Source: JALYUA01 sp038229875 (GTDB lineage: Bacteria > Acidobacteriota > Thermoanaerobaculia > UBA5066 > Gp7-AA6). Taken from it: a stretch of 49,269 nt of DNA. Location: positions 1 through 49,269 of the forward strand of contig JBBROA010000017.1 of the NCBI GenBank assembly GCA_038229875.1. Direction: 5' to 3'. The notes beneath the pieces were generated by a model. That model searched no databases and was not told where the DNA came from. It worked only from the letters and a program-made list of their open reading frames with translations. Each line of letters begins with the position of its first letter. Within the stretch, counting starts at the first letter, position 1. Shown here piece by piece: positions 27,889 to 37,500 of the stretch. Position numbers and translations under genes: made by a program.

Positions 27889-28068
27889 TCAGCCTCGGAT
27901 ATAGGCGTTCACCGCATCCGCGGCCTTTTCGGCGGTCTTCTGCCTGACCGGGTTGGGACTCGTCCCGCCCGCGACACCCTCGAGGGCCTCGTCGGACAGC
28001 TCGCCTTTCGGCTTCGGCGTCTCGTCCTGCTTCTCGGTCTGATCGGACTTGCTGCGCTCGTCGGCCAT
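27889..28068 (-). CDS. Small peptide with double-glycine leader motif (RiPP/bacteriocin-like)
   Basis: 59 residues. A highly charged N terminus is followed by ELSDEALEGVAGG (residues 23-35). This closely matches the double-glycine leader consensus of bacteriocin and Nif11/NHLP-type precursor peptides, which is cut after Gly-Gly by peptidase-containing ABC transporters. The remaining 24 residues (TSPNPVRQK to YIRG) would be the core; it has no Cys and one Thr, one Ser and one Tyr, so lanthionine chemistry is excluded. AGGAG lies at good spacing before the ATG at 28068. No transporter or peptidase is nearby. Alternatively it may be a small acidic protein with a chance match. Confidence 0.65.
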   Translation of the reverse strand: MADERSKSDQTEKQDETPKPKGELSDEALEGVAGGTSPNPVRQKTAEKAADAVNAYIRG

Positions 28069-28080
28069 GTTTCTGCTCCT

Positions 28081-28097
28081 TAGTGTATAATAAAGAC
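28081..28097 (-). promoter_or_regulatory. AT-rich -10-like element before the GG-leader peptide gene
   Basis: An AT-rich stretch, uncommon in this GC-rich window, contains TATTAT and TATACA on the minus strand about 20 bases before the ATG, with the Shine-Dalgarno between. A -35 box is not convincing. The adjoining GGGGTCAGG may belong to a repeat element rather than a promoter. Confidence 0.3.
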
Positions 28098-28159
28098 CTG
28101 ACCCCATGCTGTGATTCCGGTTCCCTCAAGGATATCGCGGACTTCCTTGCAAGACGGGA

Positions 28160-29125
28160 CTAGAAGAGCGGCTTCTGCGGGGCTGCGGACGGTGCGGCTT
28201 CGGTGATGCCAGACAGGGCCGAGTAAGTGTCGCGCAGCGAGTCCGGGGCCATGACGAGCTCGCCGGTGACGCGGTGCTGGAGCTGGATCGCGTTCGCGAC
28301 GGCCTGGCCGCGAAAGTGGTTGTTCAGGATTGCGGTCACGCCCGAGACGCTTCCCGGGCCGGCTGCCCGGCCGGACTCGTGGCCCGATTCGGGCCCGGTC
28401 TCGCTCGCCGCCTCGCCCGCGGAACGGAGGCGCCCGGCGATCTTCTCGATCTGCTCTTCCGTGTACAGGTAGTTGTAGCGCTCCTCGTTCGACGTGTTCG
28501 GTCCGAACCACTTCGCGGCGTTGCGGCCGTGGAAGCGGTAGTACGCGCGTCCCGGGCCGACGTGATCCGTCGCGCGGAGGTTGTCGCCGATCCAGGGCTG
28601 GTCGATGTTCACGAACAGAGCGCCGTGCTTCGCCAGGATCTCGCGCGCGTCCCCGGCGTTCCACGACGCGTGCCGGAACTCGGCTGCCAGCGGCAGCGCC
28701 GCGAACCGCCCGAGCAGCGTGTCGAGAGAGCCGCGATTCTCGGGCGAGTTCCGGAAGGAGACGGGAAACTGGACGAGGACGGCGGCGAGCCGTCCCTCAT
28801 CGGCGAGGGGCGCCATTGCGCTCAGGAATTCCTTCTCCTCGGGCGAGCCCGCGGTGCGCTCGTGCGTGAATCCCCGGAAGAGCTTCGCGGTGAACGCGAA
28901 TCTCGAATTGTGTGCGACACGGCGCGCCCAGTCGCGCGTCGAGCGCACCGTCGGGATCCGGTAGAACGAGGAGTTGATCTCGTTGGTGTCGAAGAGCGAC
29001 GCCATGAGGGCGAGCGGATCGAATCCGGCGGGCGCGCGCAGCGGATAGACGATCCCCTTCCAGTCCTCGTACGACCAGCCCGCCGTGCCGATCCGGATCG
29101 GAACGGAGGGGCGGCCGTCGTCCAT
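28160..29125 (-). CDS. DUF72 family protein (YecE-like)
   Basis: 321 residues. The family start RIGTAGWSYEDWKG is clear, followed by FDTNEINSSFYRIP, VQFPVSF, AAEFRHASW and YYRFHGR, the conserved TIM-barrel positions of DUF72. The function of the family is not established. A Glu/Ser/Gly-rich insert at about 245-265 is not typical of short members. The ATG at 29125 follows the stop of the TonB-like gene by two bases, so it ends the lipoate operon. An AT-rich gap of 91 bases separates its stop from the small peptide gene. Confidence 0.88.
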   Translation of the reverse strand: MDDGRPSVPIRIGTAGWSYEDWKGIVYPLRAPAGFDPLALMASLFDTNEINSSFYRIPTVRSTRDWARRVAHNSRFAFTAKLFRGFTHERTAGSPEEKEFLSAMAPLADEGRLAAVLVQFPVSFRNSPENRGSLDTLLGRFAALPLAAEFRHASWNAGDAREILAKHGALFVNIDQPWIGDNLRATDHVGPGRAYYRFHGRNAAKWFGPNTSNEERYNYLYTEEQIEKIAGRLRSAGEAASETGPESGHESGRAAGPGSVSGVTAILNNHFRGQAVANAIQLQHRVTGELVMAPDSLRDTYSALSGITEAAPSAAPQKPLF

Positions 29126-29127
29126 CG

Positions 29128-29982
29128 CTATTTCTTCCGGGGAGGGGCGGGCGTCGGGCGCCGCGGGCCGGCGGGAATCGCGGTCGGCGGCGGGGGTGGA
29201 GGAGGCACGACGGCCGCCGCCGCGGCGCCCCTGGACATGAGTCCCGCGAAGTCGAAGTGCTCCGGATCCGCGGCGAGCCAGAACTGGCCTCCGCCGGCCT
29301 GGACGTCTCCCACCGTGAACTGCACCTGCCAGATCCCGTCCTCCCAGTCCGCGCCGATCGGCGCGTGGAACGGGATATTCACCGAAGCGGCGCGCGCGGG
29401 GACGTTGATCGTTCCATTCCAGATCGCGATCCGGCGGTTCTTCGGCGAGATCGCCTCCGCCTTGACCGCCAGCTTCGACGGCTTTTCCCCCGGCGTGACG
29501 TCGAGGATCGCTTCCACCCGCATCCTCGGGTCGGCGCCCCTGCGAATCGGGATCCCGTCGGGCGCCGCCCGCTTCCCGGTCGCGTCCGCCGCGAACACCG
29601 CCAGATCGCCGAGAGTCGGGCGCGGAATCTCGTTGTGCTTCTTGCCCTCGAGGCGGAAGCGGATCCCGATGTTCACGGCCGAGTCGATCGGCTTGCCGTT
29701 CCGCGTCGCCGGCTTGAACTGCCACGCCTTGACCGCGGCGAGCGACGCGTCGACGAAGCCGAGGTTCGTGGCGGCGACCGCCTGCGCGTCCTGGACCTTT
29801 CCGCCCGCATCCACACGGCCGACGATCAGCACGTTGCCCTGCTTCCCGATCTTGACCAGCCCCTCGGGATAGACGGGCTTCTGCTCGCGTGTCAGGGCCG
29901 CCCCGGTCACCTGGCCTGCCGCGAAGGACGCGGCGCAGAGAAGCAGGAGGGTGAGGAGCGCGTGTGTGGTCCGTCCCCTCAT
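29128..29982 (-). CDS. Exported protein with TonB C-terminal-like domain
   Basis: 284 residues. A signal peptide (hydrophobic to about residue 20, ending SFAAGQ) precedes a TonB C-terminal-like fold with KPVYPEGLVKIGKQGNVLI and AAVKAWQFKPATRNGKPI, as in energy-coupling and TonB-family proteins that lack the N-terminal membrane anchor. A second region (about 130-250) has beta-rich sequence of no clear family, and the end is Pro-rich. The ATG at 29982 overlaps the lipA stop as ATGA. Its tie to lipoate is not obvious; it may simply ride in the operon. Confidence 0.82.
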   Translation of the reverse strand: MRGRTTHALLTLLLLCAASFAAGQVTGAALTREQKPVYPEGLVKIGKQGNVLIVGRVDAGGKVQDAQAVAATNLGFVDASLAAVKAWQFKPATRNGKPIDSAVNIGIRFRLEGKKHNEIPRPTLGDLAVFAADATGKRAAPDGIPIRRGADPRMRVEAILDVTPGEKPSKLAVKAEAISPKNRRIAIWNGTINVPARAASVNIPFHAPIGADWEDGIWQVQFTVGDVQAGGGQFWLAADPEHFDFAGLMSRGAAAAAVVPPPPPPPTAIPAGPRRPTPAPPRKK

Positions 29983-30911
29983 GCGCCGGCCGCAGCCTCG
30001 AGCGCGCGCCGCGCGTGGTACGAGGAGCGCACGAGCGGTCCGGCCTCGACGCGCGCGAATCCCATCGCCTCGCCTTCGGTCCGGAGACGGTCGAACTCCG
30101 CGGGGGCGTAGTACTTCTCGACGGGCAGCCGCCGCGCGTGCGGCTGGAGGTACTGGCCGAGCGTCGCGATGTCGCACCCTGCGGCGCGCAGGTCCGCGAG
30201 CGTCGCGAGGAGCTCGTCGATCGTCTCTCCGAGCCCGACCATCAGGCCCGATTTCGTCCGGACCGACGCCCCGGTGGCGCGGCGCCAGCGGTCGGCGCGC
30301 GCGAGCAGCTCGAGGGACTGGTCGTATCTCGCCTCGGGGCGGACCCGCCGGTAGAGCCGCGGGACCGTCTCGGTGTTGTGGTTCAGGATCTCCGGCGCCT
30401 CCGCGAGCACGGCGTCGAGGGCCGCCTCGTTCCCCCGGAAATCCGGGATCAGCACCTCGACCGTGCATCCCGGCACTCGCCGGCGGATCGCGCGGATCGT
30501 CGCCGCGAAGTGCGCGGCTCCGCCGTCCTCGAGGTCGTCGCGGTTGACGGAGGTCACGACCGCGTGCGAAAGCTTCAGCTCGCCGGCCGCCTCCGCCACC
30601 CGCTCCGGCTCCTCCGGGTCGAGGTCGCCCGGCTTTCCCTTTCCCACCGCGCAGAAGCCGCAGTGGCGCGTGCAGATGTCGCCGGCGAGCATGAACGTGG
30701 CGGTGCGCTCGCGGGCCCAGCACTCGTGGATGTTCGGGCAGCGCGCCTCCTCGCAGACGGTCACGAGCGAGAGGCGGCGCATCATGCCGCGCACTTCGTC
30801 GTACTCGCCGGTCGTGTTCAGGCGCACCTTCAGCCACTCCGGGCGCTCGAGGCGCGAAGGCCGGCCCTGTGTCGCCTGCGGATGTGTCGGAAGAACGGGC
30901 AGGCTGCTCAC
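29979..30911 (-). CDS. lipA: Lipoyl synthase
   Basis: 310 residues. Both iron-sulfur clusters are accounted for: the auxiliary-cluster cysteines in CEEARCPNIHEC (C53, C58, C64) and the radical SAM motif CTRHCGFC (C80, C84, C87). RSSYHA near the C terminus supplies the serine ligand of the auxiliary cluster. The enzyme inserts two sulfur atoms into protein-bound octanoyl groups to make lipoyl groups. The GTG at 30911 overlaps the lipB stop as GTGA. It lies directly with lipB and downstream of an E2 gene whose lipoyl domain is a natural substrate. Confidence 0.97.
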   Translation of the reverse strand: MSSLPVLPTHPQATQGRPSRLERPEWLKVRLNTTGEYDEVRGMMRRLSLVTVCEEARCPNIHECWARERTATFMLAGDICTRHCGFCAVGKGKPGDLDPEEPERVAEAAGELKLSHAVVTSVNRDDLEDGGAAHFAATIRAIRRRVPGCTVEVLIPDFRGNEAALDAVLAEAPEILNHNTETVPRLYRRVRPEARYDQSLELLARADRWRRATGASVRTKSGLMVGLGETIDELLATLADLRAAGCDIATLGQYLQPHARRLPVEKYYAPAEFDRLRTEGEAMGFARVEAGPLVRSSYHARRALEAAAGA

Positions 30912-31585
30912 GGGCCGATTATCTCGCGGGAAAAGATCGCGGCGAAGCGGGCGCGGAACGCTTCCGCGACCTGCTCCAGCGGGGGCGCGGCGCCGAGCAG
31001 CGTCTCGATCGAGGTGACGCCGCCGTCGACGATGCCGCAGGGGACGATCCCGAGAAAACCCGCGAGAGGCTCCGCCGTCACGTTCAACGCGAAACCGTGC
31101 GTCGTAATCCAGCGGGAGATGTGGACGCCGATCGCGGCGATCTTGTCGTTACCGACCCACACCGAGGTGACCCGGTCGGGCCGGGGCGAGCGGGCGCTGT
31201 CGATCCCGAGGTCGCGAAGCGTCGCGATCAGCGCCTCTTCGAGATCCGTCACGTAAGCCTTCACGTCCCGCCGGTCGGGATCGAGATTCAGAATCGGATA
31301 GCCGACGAGCTGCCCCGGGCCGTGGTACGTCACCTTGCCTCCGCGGTCGGTCTCGAAAAGCTCGATGCCGAGCTCGCGCCGCCTCTCCGGTGAGAGAAGC
31401 ACGTCCGCGGCGGTCGCATTGCGGCCGAGGGTGAAGACAGGCGCGTGCTCGAGAAGAAGCAGGGACTCCTCTCCTCCCGAAGCGACCGCGGCCGCCGCCT
31501 CCTGCTGCAGGCGAAGACCCTCGGCATACGTGATGCGCCCGAGCCATCGGGCCTGGACCGACCGCCGTTCCGCCGCAACCGTCAT
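30908..31585 (-). CDS. lipB: Octanoyl-ACP:protein octanoyltransferase
   Basis: 225 residues. The active site is complete: RGGKVTYHGPGQLVGYP at about 81-97, K148 in VGNDKIAAIGVH and the catalytic C183 in IVPCGI. The enzyme moves octanoyl from acyl carrier protein to lipoyl domains, the step before LipA. The ATG at 31585 overlaps the stop of the upstream GT39 gene as ATGA, and its own stop overlaps the lipA GTG. Confidence 0.97.
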   Translation of the reverse strand: MTVAAERRSVQARWLGRITYAEGLRLQQEAAAAVASGGEESLLLLEHAPVFTLGRNATAADVLLSPERRRELGIELFETDRGGKVTYHGPGQLVGYPILNLDPDRRDVKAYVTDLEEALIATLRDLGIDSARSPRPDRVTSVWVGNDKIAAIGVHISRWITTHGFALNVTAEPLAGFLGIVPCGIVDGGVTSIETLLGAAPPLEQVAEAFRARFAAIFSREIIGP

Positions 31586-32802
31586 TGCGAAAGGAGTCTA
31601 GCGCCGCCCGGCGCTGCGTACAGCAGGAGGATCGGGTCCCAGTACGGGATCCGGTATCGCCAGACGACGATCAGCGCCACGTGCGCGGCGAAGGACACGG
31701 CGAGGACGCAGAGCGCGAAGGCCCGGACGCCGCGCCGTCGCGCCCCCGCGAGGCCGACGATCGCGAGCAGGGTGGCGGCCGTTCCCGCCGCACCGACCCC
31801 CAGGACGACCGTGCGGGGCCAGAACAACGCGTTCGGGTAGGGCCGCGCGAAATCCCATGCCTTCCTGAGCAGCAGCCGCGCCCAGCCGGCCGGGTCGCCG
31901 GAGCGCTCCGCGATGCCTTTCGCCAAGAAGTAGCGCGACCGCTCTTTCGGAGATGTTCGGCCCGCCGCGGCGAGCGCCGCTGTCTGCCGCTCGAGGTCCG
32001 CGAACATCCCCCGGCTCCATGCCGCGTACTCCTCGGGGGTACGGACCTCGTAGAACCGCACCATCCAGTCCGAGTTGCCCTGGTAGAACGCGCCTCCCGC
32101 GGCGTCGTTGACCGGCAGCAGCTCGTGGAAGACGAGCGCGTTGCGAAGCGTCCATGGAGCAAGCGTCAGGAAAAATCCCAGAAGCGCCGAGCCTGCGATG
32201 TGCCATCGAGCGCGTGGCGGATGGCGGCGGTCGAAGAGCGGAGCGGCGAGAAGAGGGACGAGGGCGAGCGCCGACGGGCGCGTCAGCGCGGCGGCCGCCG
32301 TCGCGGCTCCGGCGAGGAGAGCCAGATTCGACGAGGGTCGGTCGGCGGAGGCGAGCAGCAGAAACCCGGCCGAGAGCAGCAGCACGAGGAAGAGCGGCTC
32401 GCTCGCGACGTCCGTGGAAAGTGAGACGAGCGCGGGGTAAAGCGCCGCCGCGATCCCGGTCGCGATGGCGAGGCTTCGCCGCCGAAAGATGCGCCCGGAG
32501 AGCGCGACGAGGAGGAGCGCCGCCGCGGCTCCGAGGGCGGCGTTGGCCGCCTTGGCCACGGCCACGCGGTCGGGGCGGCCGAGCGTCACCGCGGCGAGAA
32601 ACAGGGGATATCCCGGCGCCCGGAAATAGAACGGCTCGGTCGAGACGGGATACTGGCCCGTCCGGACGAGCTCGCGCGCGGCGAAGAGGTACGCGGGAGC
32701 GTCGCCGAACGCGAGCGAAGTCCACCCGGCCCACGTCACGGCGGCGAGCCGCGCCGCGAGCGCGAGCAGGAAGATGGCCGCGCACACCTTCCCGCCGATC
32801 AC
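31582..32802 (-). CDS. GT39-like membrane glycosyltransferase
   Basis: 406 residues with about ten hydrophobic helices. FGDAPAYLFAARELVRTG after the first helix is the acidic first loop of PMT-like enzymes, and YFRAPGYPLFLAAV is a common companion motif. It is shorter than the cluster members at 1658 and 4889 and lacks a soluble tail. It probably uses a polyprenyl-phosphate sugar (inference). The GTG at 32802 starts 76 bases after the E2 stop and its end overlaps lipB, so it is translated with lipoate genes without an obvious functional link. Confidence 0.83.
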   Translation of the reverse strand: MIGGKVCAAIFLLALAARLAAVTWAGWTSLAFGDAPAYLFAARELVRTGQYPVSTEPFYFRAPGYPLFLAAVTLGRPDRVAVAKAANAALGAAAALLLVALSGRIFRRRSLAIATGIAAALYPALVSLSTDVASEPLFLVLLLSAGFLLLASADRPSSNLALLAGAATAAAALTRPSALALVPLLAAPLFDRRHPPRARWHIAGSALLGFFLTLAPWTLRNALVFHELLPVNDAAGGAFYQGNSDWMVRFYEVRTPEEYAAWSRGMFADLERQTAALAAAGRTSPKERSRYFLAKGIAERSGDPAGWARLLLRKAWDFARPYPNALFWPRTVVLGVGAAGTAATLLAIVGLAGARRRGVRAFALCVLAVSFAAHVALIVVWRYRIPYWDPILLLYAAPGGARLLSQ

Positions 32803-32878
32803 GGGGATAGGCTGGAGCGGGTCCCCGGCCCGACGCGGCTCCGGGCGCTCCGGAAGTGACCGCGTCGATGCGGCCGCG

Positions 32879-34426
32879 TCAGCCGAGGTCGAACTCGCCT
32901 TTCTCGAGCGTCTTCTTGACGCTGGCGAGGAAGCGGTCGGCGTCCGCGCCGTCGATCAGCCGGTGGTCGAACGAGAGCGCCAGGTACCCGACGGTGCGGA
33001 TGCCGAGCGCGTCGTTGCCGTTCTCGTCGGTGATGACCACCGGCCGCTTCTCGATCGTGCCCACGCCGAGGATTGCGACCTGCGGCTGCGGAATGATCGG
33101 CGTCCCGAAGAGAGAGCCGAACACGCCGGGGTTCGTGACCGTGAACGTGCCGCCCTGGATTTCCTCCGGCTTCAGGCGCTTCGCGCGCGCCCGTTCGGCG
33201 AGGTCGTTCGTGGCGCGCGCCAGGCCGAGGATCGACTTCTCGTCGGCGTTGCGGATCACCGGGACGATCAGCCCCCAGTCGAGGGCCACCGCCATCCCGA
33301 GGTGGATGTCCTTGTGGTACACGATGCTCTCGCCGTCGATCGACGCGTTGACCTGCGGAAACTCCTTCAGCGACTGCACGCACGCGCGGAATATGAAGGG
33401 GAGATAGGTCAGCTTCACGCCGTTCTTCTCGAGGAACGCGTCCTTGTTCTTCTCGCGCAGGCGGGCGATCGCGCTGTAGTCGACCTGGAAGACCGTCGTC
33501 ACGTGCGCCGACGTGCGCTTCGAGAGAATCATGTTCTCCGACGTGATGCGGCGGATCTTCGTCATCGGGACCACTTCGTCGCGGTCGGTGACGGAGAGGG
33601 GAGCGAGGGCCCGCGGCGGAGCGGGCTCGGCGCGGCCGGGGGCCGGAGCCGGCTGAGGCGCGGGCGACCCGGCGGGCTGAGCGGACGCGGCCGCAGCAGG
33701 ACGAGAAGCGGGAGCCGCGGGAGCCTGCGCGGGGGCGGGCGCGGCGGCGGCGGCGGCGGCGGCGGGCCGGTTCTCGATGTAGGACAGGATGTCGTTCTTC
33801 GTCACGCGGCTGTGGATCCCCGTCCCTTCGATCTCGCCGATGGTCACGCCGTGCTCCTGCGCGATCTTCCGAACGAGAGGCGACGACCGCTGGCGGATGC
33901 GGTCCTCAATCGATTCGACTTCGCCGCCGGCCGGGCGATTCTCGGAACCCTGCGGAGCGCCGGATGGAGCCGGGCTGGGGGAGGGGGCGGGCTCGGGAAC
34001 GGCAGCGGGACGCGGGGGTGCGGCCGGAGGCGCGGGCGCCGCGGCGGGTTGCGCGGCGGATACCGGCGGCGGCGCGGCGGCCTGAGCTTCTTTCGGGGCG
34101 GCCGGAGGCGCCGGCGGGGGAGCGGGGGCAGAGGCGGGCGCGGGCGCGGGAGGCTGGGCGGGCGCGGGAGCCTCGCCGATCTTCTCTCCCGCCTCCCCGA
34201 TCGTCGCGACGACCGTGTTGATCGCCACGGTCGCGCCTTCCTGCACCTTGATCTCGAGGAGCGTGCCGGCGACCGGCGACGGAATCTCCGCATCGACCTT
34301 GTCCGTCGAGATCTCGAAGATGGGCTCGTCCCGTTTGACGGGGTCACCCGCTTTCTTCAACCACTTCGTGATCGTTCCCTCGGCGATCGACTCGCCCATC
34401 TGCGGCATGATGACGTCGGTAGCCAT
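32879..34426 (-). CDS. 2-oxoacid dehydrogenase E2 acyltransferase
   Basis: 515 residues. One N-terminal lipoyl domain carries the lipoylated K43 in EISTDKVDAEIP. An Ala/Pro linker of about 90 residues leads to the E3-binding domain (SSPLVRKIAQEHG). A second Ala/Pro linker leads to the catalytic domain ending SFDHRLIDGADADRFL with H488. Such proteins are the core of 2-oxoglutarate, pyruvate or branched-chain dehydrogenase complexes. The N terminus with MPQMGESIAEGTI favours the 2-oxoglutarate or branched-chain type. No E1 or E3 gene is in the window. GGGAG precedes the ATG at 34426. It heads the operon that also makes its cofactor. Confidence 0.93.
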   Translation of the reverse strand: MATDVIMPQMGESIAEGTITKWLKKAGDPVKRDEPIFEISTDKVDAEIPSPVAGTLLEIKVQEGATVAINTVVATIGEAGEKIGEAPAPAQPPAPAPASAPAPPPAPPAAPKEAQAAAPPPVSAAQPAAAPAPPAAPPRPAAVPEPAPSPSPAPSGAPQGSENRPAGGEVESIEDRIRQRSSPLVRKIAQEHGVTIGEIEGTGIHSRVTKNDILSYIENRPAAAAAAAAPAPAQAPAAPASRPAAAASAQPAGSPAPQPAPAPGRAEPAPPRALAPLSVTDRDEVVPMTKIRRITSENMILSKRTSAHVTTVFQVDYSAIARLREKNKDAFLEKNGVKLTYLPFIFRACVQSLKEFPQVNASIDGESIVYHKDIHLGMAVALDWGLIVPVIRNADEKSILGLARATNDLAERARAKRLKPEEIQGGTFTVTNPGVFGSLFGTPIIPQPQVAILGVGTIEKRPVVITDENGNDALGIRTVGYLALSFDHRLIDGADADRFLASVKKTLEKGEFDLG

Positions 34427-34533
34427 GCGTCTCCCTTTGCAGCGGGCAATATAGCGAAAAAAGCCCGCCTCCACTGCGGAGGGTGTATTGTCCCCGCACC
34501 CGATTCTTTACACCGAAGCGGTTCTTCGGCCTC

Positions 34534-34539
34534 AGGAGG
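34534..34539 (+). promoter_or_regulatory. Ribosome binding site setting a TTG start
   Basis: A full AGGAGG lies four bases before the TTG at 34544 and is followed directly by a signal peptide. This fixes the start of the 2023-residue protein well inside the much longer open frame. Confidence 0.75.
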
Positions 34540-34543
34540 CACT

Positions 34544-37500
34544 TTGGCGACAGCGAACCTTCGTACGCGTCTGGTGCAGGTGTGCTCGGGCATTCTCGTG
34601 GGCCTTCTGGGGCTTTCGATGCCCGCGTCGGGCGCGAAGCCGAGCCCGACGCCGACTCCCACCCGGACTCCGTCCTTCACGAACACCCCGGCAAACACGA
34701 AAACCCCAACGCCCACGCGCACGCCGTCGGCATCCCCAACGATGACCCCCACGCCGACACGGACTTCGACACCCACCGTGACGCGAACGCCCACGCGCAC
34801 GCCGACGGCCACCCGGACCCCGAGTCCGACGCCGACTCCCGTCGCGCCGCTTGTCCTGACTGCTCTCTGCTCGGACGATCCGCCGGTCAGCCGTGTCTGG
34901 AAAGTGCACAACCCGAATGCGTTCGCGGTCTCGTTCACCTGGAAGGTCTATGGAATCCCGCCGCAGGGGACCGATCCGATCGCCTGGGACGCCTTCATCC
35001 TCCAGCAGGGAACGGGCATCGCCGCGCCCAACGCCGATACGCAATTCGCGTCGCCGACCGTACCGGGTTTGAATCCCGCCGCCATTTTCTGGGCCGACGG
35101 CTCCACGCTCGGATTCGGGTTCTGGGTCAGCCTCTCGAGAACCACTCCGTGCTCGACGGCCGTTCGGATCAATCCGCAGCCGGGGGCGAACGTGAACATG
35201 GTCTCCGGCACCGGATGGCCCGGCGGAGATCCCTTCCTTCAGCGGCAGAACGAGCCGTCGATCGCCTTTTCGACCCGGAACTCCGATCACCTCCTCGGGG
35301 GAGCCAACGACTACCGGACCGTCGATCTCCCGAACCCGGCGGTCAACCCCGACGACGAGGAATACTCCGGCGACGCGTGGCTGGGTCTCTTCAAGTCATT
35401 CGACGGCGGCCGCACCTGGCAGAGCACGCTCGTGCCCGGGTACCCGCAGGACCAGTCTCCGGAAGGCCTCGCGTTCAAGGCCTCCGTCGGGAATTTCGGG
35501 GCGGCGGCCGACCCGATCGTCCGGGCGGGGACGAGCGGCCTTTTCTATTACGCGGGGATCGGGTTCGTGCGCCCGGCGTCGGGCAACCCGACATCGGGCG
35601 CGCTCTTCGTCTCTCGCTATATGGACCTGAACAACAAGGAGAACGGCGACGTGACGCAGTCGCGGGACCCGATCCGGTACATCGGATCGACCGCAGCCGC
35701 GCAGACGACCGCGTCGGCCTTCATCGACAAGCCGGCCATGGCCGTCGATGCCCCCCGCGCCGGGTCCACGTGCACGCTCTCTGTGCCGCAGGGCGCCGGT
35801 TTCGTTTCTCAGACGGTCCCCGCCGGGAACGTGTACCTGGCGTACTCCGCCTTCTCCGGGTCCGGAGCCGGGCTTCAGGGAACGGTGTATCTGACTCGCT
35901 CCACCAACTGCGGCGCGAGCTGGTCGGCGCCCGTGGCCCTGTCGACCCCCTCGCAGCAGGTGAGCCAAGGCGCTTCCATCGCCATCGATCCGGTGACAGG
36001 GAACGTGTATGTCGCCTGGCGGCAGTTCGCCTCCGGAGCACAACAAAACGCGATCAACGTGGTGAAGATCTCAAATGGCGGGACCACCGTCGGACCCGTC
36101 GTCCCGGTGCTGTCGCTGCCGTCCTTTAATTCGGCCGTTCCGAGCGCTGCCTCCTTCTTCGACCAGGGATCGAGCGGCGGGTCCTTCCGGACGAACGCGT
36201 ATCCCTCGCTCGCGATCGACGGCTCGGGACGCGTTTACCTGGCGTGGTCTCAGCGTCAGCCGCTCCTCTTCGGAGACTCGCGCGTCATGCTCTCGACCTC
36301 GACGGATGGCGGTTCGTGGTCCGTCCCCACCTACGTCGACAACAACGCGGTCGTCGACGACACGGGGCACCTGTTTCCGCGAGGCCATCAGTTCATGCCG
36401 CAGATCACGTTCAACGGCGGACGCCTGTCGGTGATCTTCTACGACATGCGCCTCGATCACACGATCGGAGTCTTCACTCCCGTCCCGTCATTTCCGAATC
36501 CCGATTCGTTCGGGAGATTCGAGCTCGAAACACGCGTTCCGTGCGGCGTCGTTCCGGCCGCGCCCTGCGCCGGCGAGGACCCGTCGCTCGTCTTCCTCCC
36601 GTTCGTCACCGACGCGGGGCTCACTCTGCGCCGCCACACCGCGGACCTCCGGTTCGCCCAGGGCGCGCCCGGGCCGGCGCCGTCTTTCACGTCGACCCGG
36701 CTTTCGCAGTACAGCTTCGGAACGCGCGGCGACGAGACCTCTGAGCTCACCTTCCTGCAGCAGCTCCAGGTGAACCCGCCGAACCTCCCGATGTTCCAGC
36801 ACGGCGCGATCCCCTTTTTCGGCGACTACATCGACGTAGCGGGCGTGGCCTTCCTTCAGGACGGCAGCACGGGCACATGGAACTTCAATACGAGTCCTTC
36901 GAAGGCGGGCGCCCAGTTCGCCGTCTGGACGAGCAACCAGGACGTCATCCCGCCGGTCGACCCGGTGACGCACACGGTGGACTGGTCCCAGTACACGCCC
37001 CCGCGCTCGGCGTTGAACGCGGGAAACGGCGGCAACCAGAGCCTCTTCGACGCCGGGCAGAGCGTGCCGGTGTGCGCGACTCCGTTTACCGGCAGCCGGA
37101 ACCAGAACATCTACGGCGCGCTCGTCTCCCAAGACTTCATCTTTTCTTCGCCGCAGAACTCCAAACCGCTCTCTAGCACGCTGCAACGCGCCTTCGTCGT
37201 GGTCGCTCAGAACATGACCGGGACGAACAAGACGTTCCGGCTCGTGATCCCCGGCCAGCCGCCGGGCGGCTGGGCCTCCTTCACGCCGGGACGCAACGTG
37301 CCTCTGGCGCCCCCGAATCCCGCGGTGACGACGATCGATCTCGCCGTCGCGGCGCATTCGTCCGCCTCCCGGTCCGTCTTCGTGACCTCTTCCAGTCCGA
37401 CTGCGGCCGTCAGCGTGAACATCGCCGAGACCGTTAACGTCGGCGGGCCTCTCGTCGTCAACGGTCTGGATAGCTTCGTGGTGTTGAACGGCGATCCATC

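Noticed and set aside
32774..34543. N-terminal extension of the giant protein's reading frame
   Set aside because: It runs antisense through the E2 gene, codes for low-complexity Arg/Gly sequence and lacks a signal; AGGAGG and a signal peptide mark the TTG at 34544.
35400..36330. Sialidase activity of the giant protein
   Set aside because: Asp-boxes are seen, but the Arg triad, Tyr/Glu pair and FRIP-like motif of sialidases were not found; Asp-boxes alone do not show an enzyme.
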